This document shows positions 11,401 to 22,470 of a stretch of DNA of 64,000 bases, piece by piece (position 1 is the stretch's first letter; each line of letters starts with the position of its first letter). The DNA comes from Sarocladium kiliense (taxonomy: Eukaryota > Ascomycota > Sordariomycetes > Hypocreales > Sarocladiaceae): contig JAUZTG010000034.1 of the NCBI GenBank assembly GCA_030734395.1, positions 1,612,001-1,676,000 on the forward strand, read 5' to 3'. Both the position numbers and the translations under genes were made by a program. The notes below the pieces were generated by a model. That model did not search any database. It saw only the letters and a program-made list of their open reading frames with translations, and had not been told where the DNA came from.

Positions 11401-12787
11401 CCGAATATGAGTTGGCAAATTCGGATCTCCCTCATCTGCGGCAGTCTTGAGGTTCGATGTGCTGCGAGGACGCTCCTGAGGATAGCATACAGAGGGTATG
11501 TTAAACTCCAGCTTTGACCACCCAAGCAAGAACAGGTTCATGACAATGAGCTCCAAGGCTTTTCCATGCCACAAATGATCATTCAGCGAACGGGCAGCAG
11601 TCACTCCTTCCGAAAGCTCTCGCAGAGAATCACTCCAGCGCCCAGCCATGAGGTACATTGAACCCAGCAGGACTGAAGTTCGACCTTTACCCTTCAGGCG
11701 CCACCTGTCGTTGGCACCTCCAGGGCCAAATCCTTGCACGGAGACTCTGTCACGACTGGTATCCCGTGAACTGGTGTTGGAATCGCCAATCACAGAGCGC
11801 GCCTGATCTGGGGTAGAAGGAGTACTGCTAGGGCTCGTGACACCATCTGCGCCTGTTTGTCCTGTCACGGGTGTTGACGGCCGACCAGGCGTCGAGTTGC
11901 TAGACGGTGGCCCCGGTCGCGACGGCACTGGAGGCATAGACATGCGGACATGGCTTCGGTCGAGCTGTCCCGCTGCCGAAGCTGCTCTTTGAGTGTGCTG
12001 CGGTAGTGCGAATTGAGAGTTTCGTCTTGAAACTCCATTGGCAGCACCATCCGCCGCGCCATTCATATGCCTCGATACCGAATAGTGTCCTGGGGAGTCG
12101 ACCACGGTCATTGCTTCGAAAGACTTGGCGAGGGTCGTCATCTCGGCTAGAAGCAGCGACGACACGTCGCACATGACGGTTTTCAAGGTCGTTCGAACAC
12201 AATCCTCTTCGGGTGGAACAACAGCAACGCCTTCTGGGATCGGTATATCGGTCGCACTTGGGGGCGCGTAGTCAAATATCAGCGCCTGGTAAACCAGTGC
12301 TCTCGGGAAGTTGTCTCGGAAGTCCTCGAGCTCCTGGTACAAAGCCCTTATATTTTTCTCGATGACAGTCGGGCCGGTGCCGTTCGCAGAGTGTCGTTTA
12401 CTGAACGCAACATCTTGAAGCTCTGTGCCGTCTGCTATTGCGATTACGGCGAGGGGTTCGCGGTATAGATCGAAAGGGGTGAGTGCTAGCTGTGATGGCG
12501 GTGGGACATGGGTAATAAGGTCGTAGATCATGGCGCCGTCCGGGTAGGCCAAGGGCGAGAACATGGCTAGAATAGCTGTCAGCATAACTTTTCAGGTTGT
12601 CGATCTCGTTCATGCACTGACTCCTGTTGGGCCGCCCATCAGGGCTGATGTCCTTGAGGTGGACGACATGCTCGCCTCGAAGTCTCGTTACGAATGACGA
12701 GAAACGGTCTGTCTTGATCTTGCCCAATGGAAGCAGCAGTGCCTTGACCCTCGCGGGCGCGATGGGTAACAAAGGGTCAACGCTCAT
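8449..12787 (-). CDS. TRS120: TRAPPII complex subunit TRS120 (hypercellular protein HypA)
   Basis: Subunit specific to the TRAPPII tethering complex, which activates Rab GTPases at the late Golgi; the Aspergillus nidulans homologue is HypA. Exons 12622-12787 and 8449-12566 give 1427 residues. The 55-nt intron (GTCAGT...CTAG) joins SPDGRPNR to TMFSPLAYPDGAMIYDL, matching the conserved family N-terminus, so the ATG at 12787 (MSVDPLLPIAPARVKALLLP) is secure. Residues about 215-300 form a Ser/Pro/Thr-rich linker (PSRPGPPSSNSTPGRPSTPV). The rest has the TPR/alpha-solenoid region and C-terminal beta-sandwich character of Trs120. It ends with VWHLRRPVIVMVRDQEE. Confidence 0.93.
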
Positions 12788-13478
12788 TCTAGCATGCGCT
12801 TGTGCTCAACATCGTCTGGTGCAAAAGACAGTCTGTCCCAGCTAGTATGCGCCGTCGTCAGGAGGGGTCGGAAAGGAGGTACAGCAAAAGGATCGCTCGC
12901 TTAGATGATTTGCAGCATGTTTGAATTCGAGTCGTACAATAGGAAGATCGATCGTCGGGAACGTGGAATGACGCAGTCGCGGTATCGAGTAATGCGCAGC
13001 GCCTTGTGTGTGTCGCATGCAACAATGGGGTTGCAGGTGGTGGTGCTGGAGGTTGGAGCCTGGCAGTTAATATGTGGCGCGCCGGCGGTGCGACCCGAGA
13101 CTCGATCGTGGGTGACATCGGAGCCATATTTTTACGCCCCGACAAGGACGAACAGGTAACATTCATCACAACACTGACCGGCTAGGAACAGGGGCAAGCA
13201 AGATATTCATATCAATTCATACTCACAGTATGCAGAAATTGTAACCTAGGTGAGTACAAGCAAGTCGGAAGATTCTTCAAGGCACTGTTTTCATCGACGA
13301 AATTCGCGATGTTCCCCGTATACAGAGTATACAGCTTCCCAGGCTATCCTTATCATTAAGTATAATACATTGCTTCCATCATACAATCATCTGCATTACA
13401 GACCGGCCAACAAATCTCGAGGATTGTGAGAGTCGCGACATACAGCCATACTACTTTTGTGAATCGTGTCCAGCGTCT
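12788..13478. other. Intergenic, no gene seen
   Basis: About 690 bp upstream of TRS120 and downstream of the SDR-like gene. Contains a moderately AT-rich stretch at 13200-13420. No reading frame with coding character. Confidence 0.4.
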
Positions 13479-14803
13479 TCACTCTTGCATATCATCCGAG
13501 CCCCTTGGCGTTCCCTCTCTCGTTCGGCCCTCGCGCGCCTCCTGCTTCAACTCACTCTCGAAGATGTCTACAGCCAGACTGGCATCAACAAAGTCTTCAA
13601 GCTCCTCTGTGACTGTTTTCAGCTTTTCCTTCACTGCCATCGAACCTTCATGGCCGACGATGTGTCGCGACGGAGGGTTCTCATGACCACCAATGGCTGT
13701 CAATGCGTGCACAGTCTCCATGACGAGTCGATCTGCAGCTCCCTGCGGCAGCTTGGGATAGCGATGGACAATATCTCCCTGTCCAAGCTCTGGTTCAAGC
13801 GAAGTGCTGTCTACTGAGGCCGGTGACTCGGCAGACTCTGGCATCGGGGGCATGACCGTATCTGGGTGAGTGTTGAGAACGTTGGAGAGCATATCTCTCA
13901 GATTCGGGGCAGGATTTAGATCGTGCCGATACGCTGCGATGGGTGGTGCGAAGATGAGGTGGTTGGTTAGGGACTGGATCTCTTGATTTGGCTGTACAAT
14001 CGTCACCTTGATGTTAAAAGGCGCGATCTCGTACGCCAAAGAGTCACAGTAGCCTTCCAAGGCCCAGACAGAGGCCGCGTATGCCGACATACCAGGAGTT
14101 CCGATGTGTCCGCCAGTGCTGGTAAGGATGATGATGTGGCCTGTGTGTTGCGCACGGAAAAGAGGAAGAGTCGCTTTGATGAAGTTGACTTGGGAGAAGA
14201 AGATGGTCTCGAATTGGTGTCTCATGAGATTCTGTGTGATGGGTGTTGTGGAGAGCTCCTCAACTGTGCCAACAACGGCTGTAGATACGTCAATATTGGC
14301 CCCTTGATCCACGTCTTGCTATCGATCAGAAACTTACCTTCTGATTTGCAGCAAAGCAGGATGTCTATGCGCCCAAAGACGGAAACTGCCTCTGCGATTG
14401 CCGCGCCACAGCTACCCATGACACGTCCATCACATCGAATCCCCCGTATCCTTTCTCGCCAGCCCGCGCGATCCGCCCGCGAGCTCTTGACCTCTTCAAT
14501 CAGCTCGCTGAACTCTGCTCCGCGGTCCTCATCATCAATTTCATGAGGCGGAAGACAGGCGACCACGCAATCGCCATGGGCGAGCAGATGCCGAATGAGA
14601 CGCACAGCCAATGGCGATAGTGCTGACGTTAACAACCATGTGCGTGGTGAGTTGTGGGTTGCTGCATTCTCTCGGTCAGCTGGGGATTGCTCGTCTTGCT
14701 GGTCGGCGTCCATGCTCGTTGAGGGCTCTCGACACTGAGGCCGAGCCTCGGACACTGAGCTGTCTTCTGCTGGCGGAGAAGCCCTCATGGAATCCGTGAT
14801 CAT
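13479..14803 (-). CDS. Short-chain dehydrogenase-like protein, catalytic Lys missing
   Basis: Rossmann-fold SDR-like protein. Exons 14338-14803 and 13479-14278 are joined by a 59-nt GTAAGT...CAG intron that fuses RIDILLCCKSE to AVVGTVEELSTTPITQ. The product is 421 residues from the ATG at 14803; in-frame ATGs at 14788 and 14713 are also possible starts. SDR features: the strand RTWLLTSALSPLAVRLI, a DILLC strand, ILTSTGGHIG, and Tyr222 in SAYAASVWALEGYCDSLAYE, then FNIKVTIVQP. Deviations: the cofactor motif TGxxxGxG is replaced by TSALSPLA, and the Lys of YxxxK is Val226. It may therefore be a non-catalytic or regulatory family member. The acidic C-terminal tail is extra. Confidence 0.85.
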
Positions 14804-17498
14804 GAGTGGGAATCATGAGATCGCCTGCATCTGAGTCGCGACGCGGGGCGAGAATCTGGGGATAGGTACATGGCACTGCCAGGACCCACCTGAGGGTTGG
14901 ACCAGGGTTATGGTCTCCTATACCGCTTCGCCAGACATCACTCGAAATCGGCTCATGCAAGGAATAGTCCCGCGGAAGCTCATAATCAAATAGAAGACAT
15001 TGTGACTTACGGAATGCGGCTGCTGGTGTCGGTAGAGACTGATGTGATTGACGACCAGAGCCTGTTCCTGATGGTGTCGAGACCCGAGTATTAGTCCCAG
15101 TCGCTGGCGTCGCAGAAGGCGCTCGAGAGGAGTTAGCGGCTCTAGGATTGAGCATGTTCTACACAGAGCTCCGGGCTGAAGCCCCCAGGTCTGTCGAGAA
15201 TCGGAGCTGGGAAGATGGCAGGGAGTCCATCGGTCGTGCTGAGGGAGATGGAGCGAACAAGAGGGGTCAGAGCAAAAGCATTGGTTTCTAGAAAACAACA
15301 TGGAAGGGGAGGAGACATACCTGACGAGATATTAATAGCGGTGCCAGTATCAGAGATAGCAAAGGGCTGTTCGGCAGTTGAGCGCGAAGACATGGACCAG
15401 GGGTGGGCTGTCATCCAGCCCTCTTCTGCCCACCCTCACACATGCACCCATCAGAGAGCCTTACTGCACAATGGGCTGGGTTGCTCATTTCAGACGGCCA
15501 AGACCGAGTCAATCACAGCTCGTAGCTGTCGGCCAAGATGGCAGGAGAGCGAACATGTGCAGTCCCCTGTCGTCAACGTCTGGCTCGCTCGGCCCAGCCC
15601 CGGTCACTTGAGCCGAACAATCATTCCATGGCAAGGTGACACGCATTGAAAACGTGAATGAGATCAATGCCACTGCCTCAGCGGAAGCCTCGCAGCTTTG
15701 TTCGGACGAGCAGCTTTCCCAAGAAGTGTGGTTCTGGCTCTCGGACTGGGTGAACCGGGCAACTCTATTCGCCATCAGCGTCACATCGTCGATTCCCTCT
15801 TGCTGGGAACCCCTAAGCTGCGCCCTCCCTTACATCAAGCCCAGTTCGACAGTCTAACGCCATCATAATTATCATACACACGGAATGTACTGGATTGTGA
15901 CGGACAAGCCTCAAACTTGGTGCGATTGTGAAACAGAACGCATCTGCCATGTGTGCGTAGTGGCACAACGGCAGGAGGCGTTTCCGAGCGTTGACGGCCC
16001 GCCGAACATGGTTCGTGAGCTGACAGATTGCCGTCGCCGTTAGCCAGGCGCTACGGAGGGGATGGCGTTGAGGATCTGCGAATGGAAGATGGTTCTAGGC
16101 TCCCGTTGATGCGTCTCATCTCGTGGATAGGTATGCTGCCAGCCCTCGGCGCCAGGTCCCGCCCTGAGATCCCCGCCTCCATGGCATGCGTCACTTCTTT
16201 AATTACCATGGCCGAATGACAGAACCTCCGGGGGCAATGAATGGAGCGCATCTCCTTGCCAATGTAATGGAAGTTGATGCACGAAAGCCAACGGTCCAAA
16301 TCCAGGGTCTCGTCTCTGCGTCAGCTTTTGCCTAATCTGAAGGCAGGCGGCTCTTCACGTCTGCAATGTCATCCCAACATTGGAACAAAAAGAAGGGACC
16401 AGGGTGTTCCAACAGAGTGTGAGCGAACCACCCTGTCGGCTTCTTCTAAGGGGCTTCTGGAAGGCGACGTTGCTCGAGATGCGTGTGATCGGCGGCCTTG
16501 GCGCTCAGGGGTATGCGTCTCCCTATCATCCCGAACCCCCGTCTTTTGGAGCGGAAGGGCGGGAAGAGAAGCTGAAGATTCATGTCGCTTGCAAGAATTC
16601 TATCGGGAAAGGCTCTGTTGACGCCATTCAAGTGTCTGTTGCTTGATTAGCGACGTCGTCTGAAACCCAGCTCATGGCTTCTTCACAAACAGTCTCGCCT
16701 GAGAGCGAAGCTGGAATACGTGCGACTCCTAGGCACGCACAGGACTGTGGTTCATCGAGATTTAATGCCCGAGGATATGCTCGGGGGAAATCCCTGTCGA
16801 AAACGTACAATTGACCCGGCACTCTAATTGTCTAATTTCAGTCCCGCCGAGATCAAGTCTAAAGCCTCTCCTCAGCACAAAGGACACAGCAACTGATTGG
16901 ACGCCAGTGAATCAGTCATTACTCGTGCCCCAGTGCCAATCCATTCCCTTCATGGATCAAACCCTCTGTCAAAAAGTTAATGCCTTGCAGGCGACTGTCA
17001 CCCTGTCAGAGCTCGGGTAGCGGTGCGACATGTCTGCACCCTAGTCTGGTGCAACCGAGACTCGACCTGCATGTGTCCAGGGTCCTTTTCGTGCCAGGGA
17101 CAAAGGGAGACTGATGGAAAGTCTTGGGTTTCTGCGGGGATGCATGGCTCCCGAATTCGGCCATGTTTGTTCCCGACACGAAAGCGTGGACACCTCGTTC
17201 CAGCTTGCGCAGGGGTACTTGACAAGTCAGATTGGAATTCGCAGATCTGGAAATGGACGTTGGGCAGCATGATCCAGAAAGGTCAGCACCCTGGTCTCGG
17301 ACGGGCACCCGATCTGGACATGCAATGCGCGCCATTCAAACGATCACGACCCATGGTTTTGGTTGAGGAGCCATCCAGCGCGTTCGTCCTGGGCAGCGTT
17401 TATTGAACAAATTATGGATAGCAGACCAGCTAATTGCGATACTCGGTTGGTTTGATTGATTTCTTATATAAAGCGCAAAAGCAACGTTGCACTACTTC
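14804..17498. other. Intergenic, with unresolved Ser/Thr-rich frames near the SDR start
   Basis: About 2.7 kb between the SDR-like gene and the DJ-1 gene. On the minus strand at about 14820-15414 several short frames are rich in Ser, Thr, Pro and Ala (for example MSSRSTAEQPFAISDTGTAI at 15393-15334 and MLNPRAANSSRAPSATPATG from 15155). They could be leader exons or a small gene, but I could not join them. From 15.5 to 17.5 kb nothing coding is visible. Confidence 0.3.
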
Positions 17499-18221
17499 CT
17501 ACGTGTACAGCGCAGCGAAAGGGTCATCCGTCGAGTCTGTGTTGCGGACATACTCACCAGACTGAGCCAAGTCTTTGGCAATGTCCTCTCCATATTGACT
17601 AGCAACAAAGGCATACATCATGTCCATGCCAGCCGACACACCTGAAGAAGTCCACAGATTGCCATCAGTCACCCATCTTGCCTGGCGCACCCAATTCACC
17701 TTGGGTCCTTGGGTCAAGACCTGTCAGAGTCAGCGACTTATGTCTCAGCAGAAAGCCATATTCATCTGAGACCAGATGAAGTTCTCGGGCATGCTTGGAC
17801 CTACCCAATCGAAGCCTCTCTTGTTAGACGTTGCTTTCTTCCCATCCATTACGCCAGACCTCGCCGTCAGTGCACTGCCCGTGCAAACCGTAAGCAAGAA
17901 GTTCAACTTTGGATACGTCTTCTTGACGAAATCAACGACCGGCTGCGTAAGCTCGAGGGCCCTGGTCCCAATGCCTCCAGGCACTAGCAGCACCTCAATG
18001 TCCTCAGGCGCATTTTCAAACGTGTGAGTCGGGACGACACTTTGGCCGATTGTCAGATCGGATCCCTCAAGACGAGTTGAAACGGGATCCAGGGTCTGTG
18101 CAACGACATAGAGCTCCAGAGGCGTCTTCTTCGAGAGGAAGTTGAGTGCGTCAAGTGGCCCGAAGACGTCGAGGGCTTGAAAGCCGGGGAACAGCGCCAC
18201 CGCGTATTTTGTTGGAGCCAT
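17499..18221 (-). CDS. DJ-1/PfpI family protein
   Basis: Member of the class I glutamine-amidotransferase-like DJ-1/PfpI superfamily. Many fungal members are of unknown function; some are isonitrile hydratases or glyoxalase-like. Exons 17805-18221 and 17499-17720 (84-nt intron, GTAGGT...ACAG, phase 0) give 212 residues. The join reads KRGFDW-VLTQGPKVNWVRQARWVTDG, the conserved order. Nucleophile elbow: Cys113 in LLTVCTGSALTARSGVMDGK, preceded by LLVPGGIGTRAL. The ATG at 18221 opens MAPTKYAVALFPGFQALDVF with the usual first strand. No signal peptide, so cytosolic. Lies immediately downstream of a sugar transporter on the same strand. Confidence 0.88.
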
Positions 18222-18611
18222 GTTGAAGAGTGCGTCAACTCGTCATGGGAAGTCGTCTGCAAGAGTGTCTAATTCAGGATCTGTCCGTGCGTGAATTGTC
18301 TTGCAGTCCTGGTGCTGGGGTTCGTGACAGAGTCATACCCTTGAGTACCCCGCGCGATATCGGCCAATTGATTTGTAAACTTGCTCACGTCGCTTTGCAT
18401 AGCTTACACTGCAACTCTTCTGAAGGGATGTCTGCCGAGGACATTCTGAGCATCAATTCACGCCTTGAGCCGAAGATAATGGCATCGCTTCATTGTTGAT
18501 CTACAGCAGAGTGCATATCACATTCTTCTCTTCTCCCTAATCCATACTCTGAGTCCCACGATATCCCTCCTGCCTTGAGCTTGTGAACAACTTGTGCTCC
18601 TCTCCCATTAC

Positions 18612-20724
18612 CTAAACCTTCTGAGGCCTGTTGACATCCTCGTGCTCGCGAAGGCTCGGGGTCTTGCCCCTCTCCATGTCGGCATCGATCTGCTTGGGGG
18701 TGAGCTCTGTAACACCGAAGAGCTCGTCCATGCTCTCGAGGGACAGGCCCTTGGTCTCGGGAATGAAGAAGTACACAAATGTGCCCATAATGACACTGAA
18801 AGTTCCGAACATGAAGAACATTCCCTGGAGATCAAAATTAGTTAGGGGCCTTGAAGGAATCTTCGACAAGTATTTCTCACGTAGCCAGCCGTGCCCATGG
18901 TTTCCTGCATCGTCAAGACAGCTGCATCAATCATTAGCGTTGGCCATTGTGAAAATAAATATGAATGGCGACTTACTCCTGGCGATGACGAAGTTGAAGA
19001 GCCACTGAGTACCGGCGGCGAGAGCAACGTTGAGCGCACGGAGGCGCGCTGTTGGGATCTCACTGACAATAATCCAGCATGCTGGTCCCCATCCGAATTG
19101 GAAGAAGCTGTTGACTGTGTTAGAACTCACTGATAAGTGTCACTTATCATGGTGATACTCACGCTGCGTAGAGGAAGATGCAAGTGATTGCGACGTAACC
19201 GAAGGGGGAGACCTGATAGGATTCTCAGCATTTCCTTGCTCTGTCAATCAAAAGCTCGCATAGGTAAGCTTACAGGAGCGCCTTCGACGGGAGGCTGAAT
19301 TCGGCCGTAGATGCCAATGATGTACATGACAATGAACATAGCAATACTGGTCCAGATAAGACTGCGACGACGTCCCAGAGAGTCAGCTGCGAAGATCAAG
19401 AAGATGGCACAACCAGCTGTCTTGACGACTCCGTATACACCAGTGGCGAAGAGCTGAGGCGAGGTGCCCGTCATTCCGAGGTTCTTGAAGATCTGAGGCG
19501 CATAGTAGTTCACGGCGTTGGTACCGGTCATCTGCTGGCAGATCATGAGGAGAACGGAGATGATGGCACGCTTGCGGTTGCCAGGGATGAGCCACATCTC
19601 GCGGAACAGGGTCTTGGCTGAAGCATCACCAGTCAAGCGCCTCTCGTGGTCGAGTTGCTCAGCCATGTCTTGGATCTCGGACGAAACGTATTCGGACTCG
19701 GCAGGCATGCTAAAGAGCATACTCGTCAGTCCATGGTGATTCAGAATGCATAATGGTCTCATTATTTTCGACTCACCCGCGCAGATGAACAAGAATCTTA
19801 GTGGCCTTCTCCCAATCATCCTGACGGGCACACCAACGTGGGCTAAATCATTAGTGAATTGCTTATGTCGGGCCTGGACTAACGAGAACGAACCTTTCCG
19901 GGGAGACAGCCATGCCGAAGAACAAGAGACTGCAGTATCATCAGTAAGGAGCTCTTATACCGTAACCTGTTGCTTGTACTTACACGGCTGGGAGTGCTTG
20001 AAGCGAGAGCGGGACGATGAACTGGGCCGGAGCAGCGACGTGCTGGAGACATCCATAGTTGACCCTATATTACCCGTTAGTACGAACCGTCACCATCCTC
20101 ACTGGATACCAGACTTACCAGAAAGAAAACATGATGCCGAAGGTGATGAACAGCTGGTAGAAAGCTAGTGCATGTCAGCGTACATGGCTGGATCCGGAGA
20201 AATGCAAAGCACAAACCTGTCAAGCCACCACGGATAGCACGAGGTGCACACTCCGAGACATACAACGGTGTCAAGGTAGATGCGGCACCAACTCCAAGAC
20301 CAGCGACGAATCGACCGACATACATGACTGCAAGAGTGCCGTGTATAGCTGAGGCGGCCTGGAAGACCACACCGATGGTAGTGATGACACCAGTGGCCAT
20401 CAGACACAGCCTCCGACCAAACTTATCCGCTGCCCAACCAGTCGCAAAACAAGCAGCGAAGCAACCAGCCTGCAGAGTCGAAACAATGTTCTGGTCCTGC
20501 AGCGTCTTGTGGTGGGGTGAAGCATCAAGGTAGCCGAAGCGCTCCTGGGTCGAAGGCATGTTGAGGACACCACCGATGGCTCCAATGTCCCAGCCGAAGA
20601 GCATACCGCCGAAGCAGGCACAGCATACGAGGGCAAAGACTCGCCAGCCGTAGATTTGATCGGGATCAGAGCGCATGGCATCGTTGCGCACGATGCTGCG
20701 AAGGATCCTGGCCATAATTGCCAT
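18612..20724 (-). CDS. MFS sugar porter (hexose/quinate-type)
   Basis: Twelve-helix proton-coupled or facilitative sugar transporter at the plasma membrane. Ten exons: 20217-20724, 20119-20164, 19984-20064, 19894-19929, 19777-19842, 19274-19709, 19163-19212, 18977-19107, 18881-18921, 18612-18824. All phases agree and give 535 residues. Sugar-porter signatures: GWDIGAIGGVL, WAADKFGRR, YVGRFVAGLGVGAASTLTPLYVSE, APRAIRGGLT, QQMTGTNAVNYYAPQIF, DSLGRR and FFIPETKGLSLESMDELF. The start MARILRSIVRNDAMRSDP is like fungal quinate/hexose permeases; ATGs at 20724 and 20715 are both possible. Nine introns is the highest count here. Substrate not assignable. Confidence 0.9.
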
Positions 20725-22470
20725 GGTTGCGAGTAGGTGAGCACTGGCTCAGTGACTGTTGCTGAAGTCTGAGGGTGTCTTCTCTTGTTGAGTAGGCAAG
20801 AACAACGTCTCTTTGGCAGTGCGGCTGTCTGCTATAAAGTTTCGGGATCAAAGAAGAGAGGATAATAGAAAGGCTCAAGCTTAAAATACGGAGGGGGGAA
20901 GACGCGACTGATAAGGACGACCAGAAACTGCGTGCCTCTGGTTCTATCTGTCGGAAATATGAAGACCAGGCCCTCCAAACACCCTGGCGGTTTCCCCGTA
21001 TCAAGTGTATTGACAGCAGAGCTCACCCCGGACGGCATCTGCATTGCAACCCTAGCTTCCAGTGAGGGGAAATCATCTGTCTCACGCCTAATCTGGACCG
21101 CCAGAGACGATCAGCAGTGTATCTGGCCGAAACCTCTAGCGCAATGCGTGGCGGCCATGAAAGCACGAGACGGTGCGAGTCTATCGCCTCACCCTCCTTT
21201 TCCAGAAACAAGACAAACAGTCGTCAACTCAGCTGGCACTATTTTAGCGCTGCTTCTATTTACCCCAGGTCCCAACATCAGAACAAAAGCCTCCACCAAT
21301 TCGCTTCCCCAGACGCCAATCCTTGGGGGATGGTGTCCCCCCAGTCCGTGTAAGTGGAGAGCTATGCCCCCCCCAGTCGCCCCTCGGTTATTATCACAAG
21401 CCCCCAGTAAGCTTTCAGCGCCCAGGAGTGGGAACCCCGACAAGATGCCGGCCGCAGGGCTTGGGACTTCCATCATTCGGTATTTGGCTGTACTGTAGGT
21501 GATGTGCTAGACGCTGTGACCCGCTGAGCCAGGGCAGCCAGTAGGTAGGTCAGGTCTTTGAGCCGACCCCGACCCAACCGGGGTAAATGTGCCTTCTGGC
21601 AATAGACGGAGCACGGACGAGGAGGGTGCATTTCTGCCGCCGCCGCACGGGATGGGTTGTTTGCTATGAGTGTCATTTGATGTCATCCATGCTTGCTGAC
21701 CCTCTTCCAGCGACTGGGCAGCTCCCAAGCACCATTCCAAGCCCGCCTCCCGCGCTCAAGACTCACTAGTAGCCCCGATCGCAGCATGGAGGGTGAGACG
21801 CCCCAGGGCAGAACTGCCGCGGTGCCAATGCTCAATTACTCTGGGCCAAGTGGAGGAGATGGGAGCTACGTGTCGATCCGACTTCGGAAGACCATGGACC
21901 GAGCCTAAATGCTGCTCTTCCCCCGACGACGCATATGTCGAAGATGAGTTGCTATGCATCTAGCAGAATTGGAGACGATGATTCTGGGGATGCAACTAGA
22001 TCGGATTCGCAATTGTTCAAGGACCCTGAATGTCGCAGTTCTTCTCCCAACAAGTAGCACTACCGTCTGCAGAGGGTCCCAGACAGGTCTCAAGCAACAA
22101 TATCGACGATCGACAGATTCAAAGAGGGTTTTAGCTCCGGAAAAACTTGCGCCCAAATGCAGCCTTCTGATTGACGGACTGGAAATGTCCCGTCGAACCA
22201 GAGCGCCTCGATCCGGGGAACGCCTCAGCATGGGAGGGTGTGTTGGCCCTGGTCTCCATCGGTCTGTGTAAGTCACATTCCCCCACCCCTACATGCTCCA
22301 TGCCACCCCAGAGACCCCAAATGCTCAGTGTCCGAGGCATACCGTAAGATGCAAATAAGTGGCATTGATCTATTGTCAGACTCGATGTGAAGAATAAAAG
22401 ACACAATACCAAGCTCTTCGAGCCCCTCTTCAGCCATGCTGAACCGTCTGCTGCCGTCGGTAGATCCCAA
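20725..22470. other. Intergenic, promoter side of the sugar porter
   Basis: About 1.75 kb between the sugar porter start and the 3' end of the DUF2264 gene. A C-rich run lies near 21361-21380. No coding frame is convincing, including one of 65 codons just downstream of the DUF2264 stop. Confidence 0.4.

Noticed and set aside
22273..22436. 54-codon minus frame just after the DUF2264 stop (MAEEGLEELG...)
   Set aside because: Lies where the 3' UTR should be, with no promoter or homology; recorded only as a chance frame.
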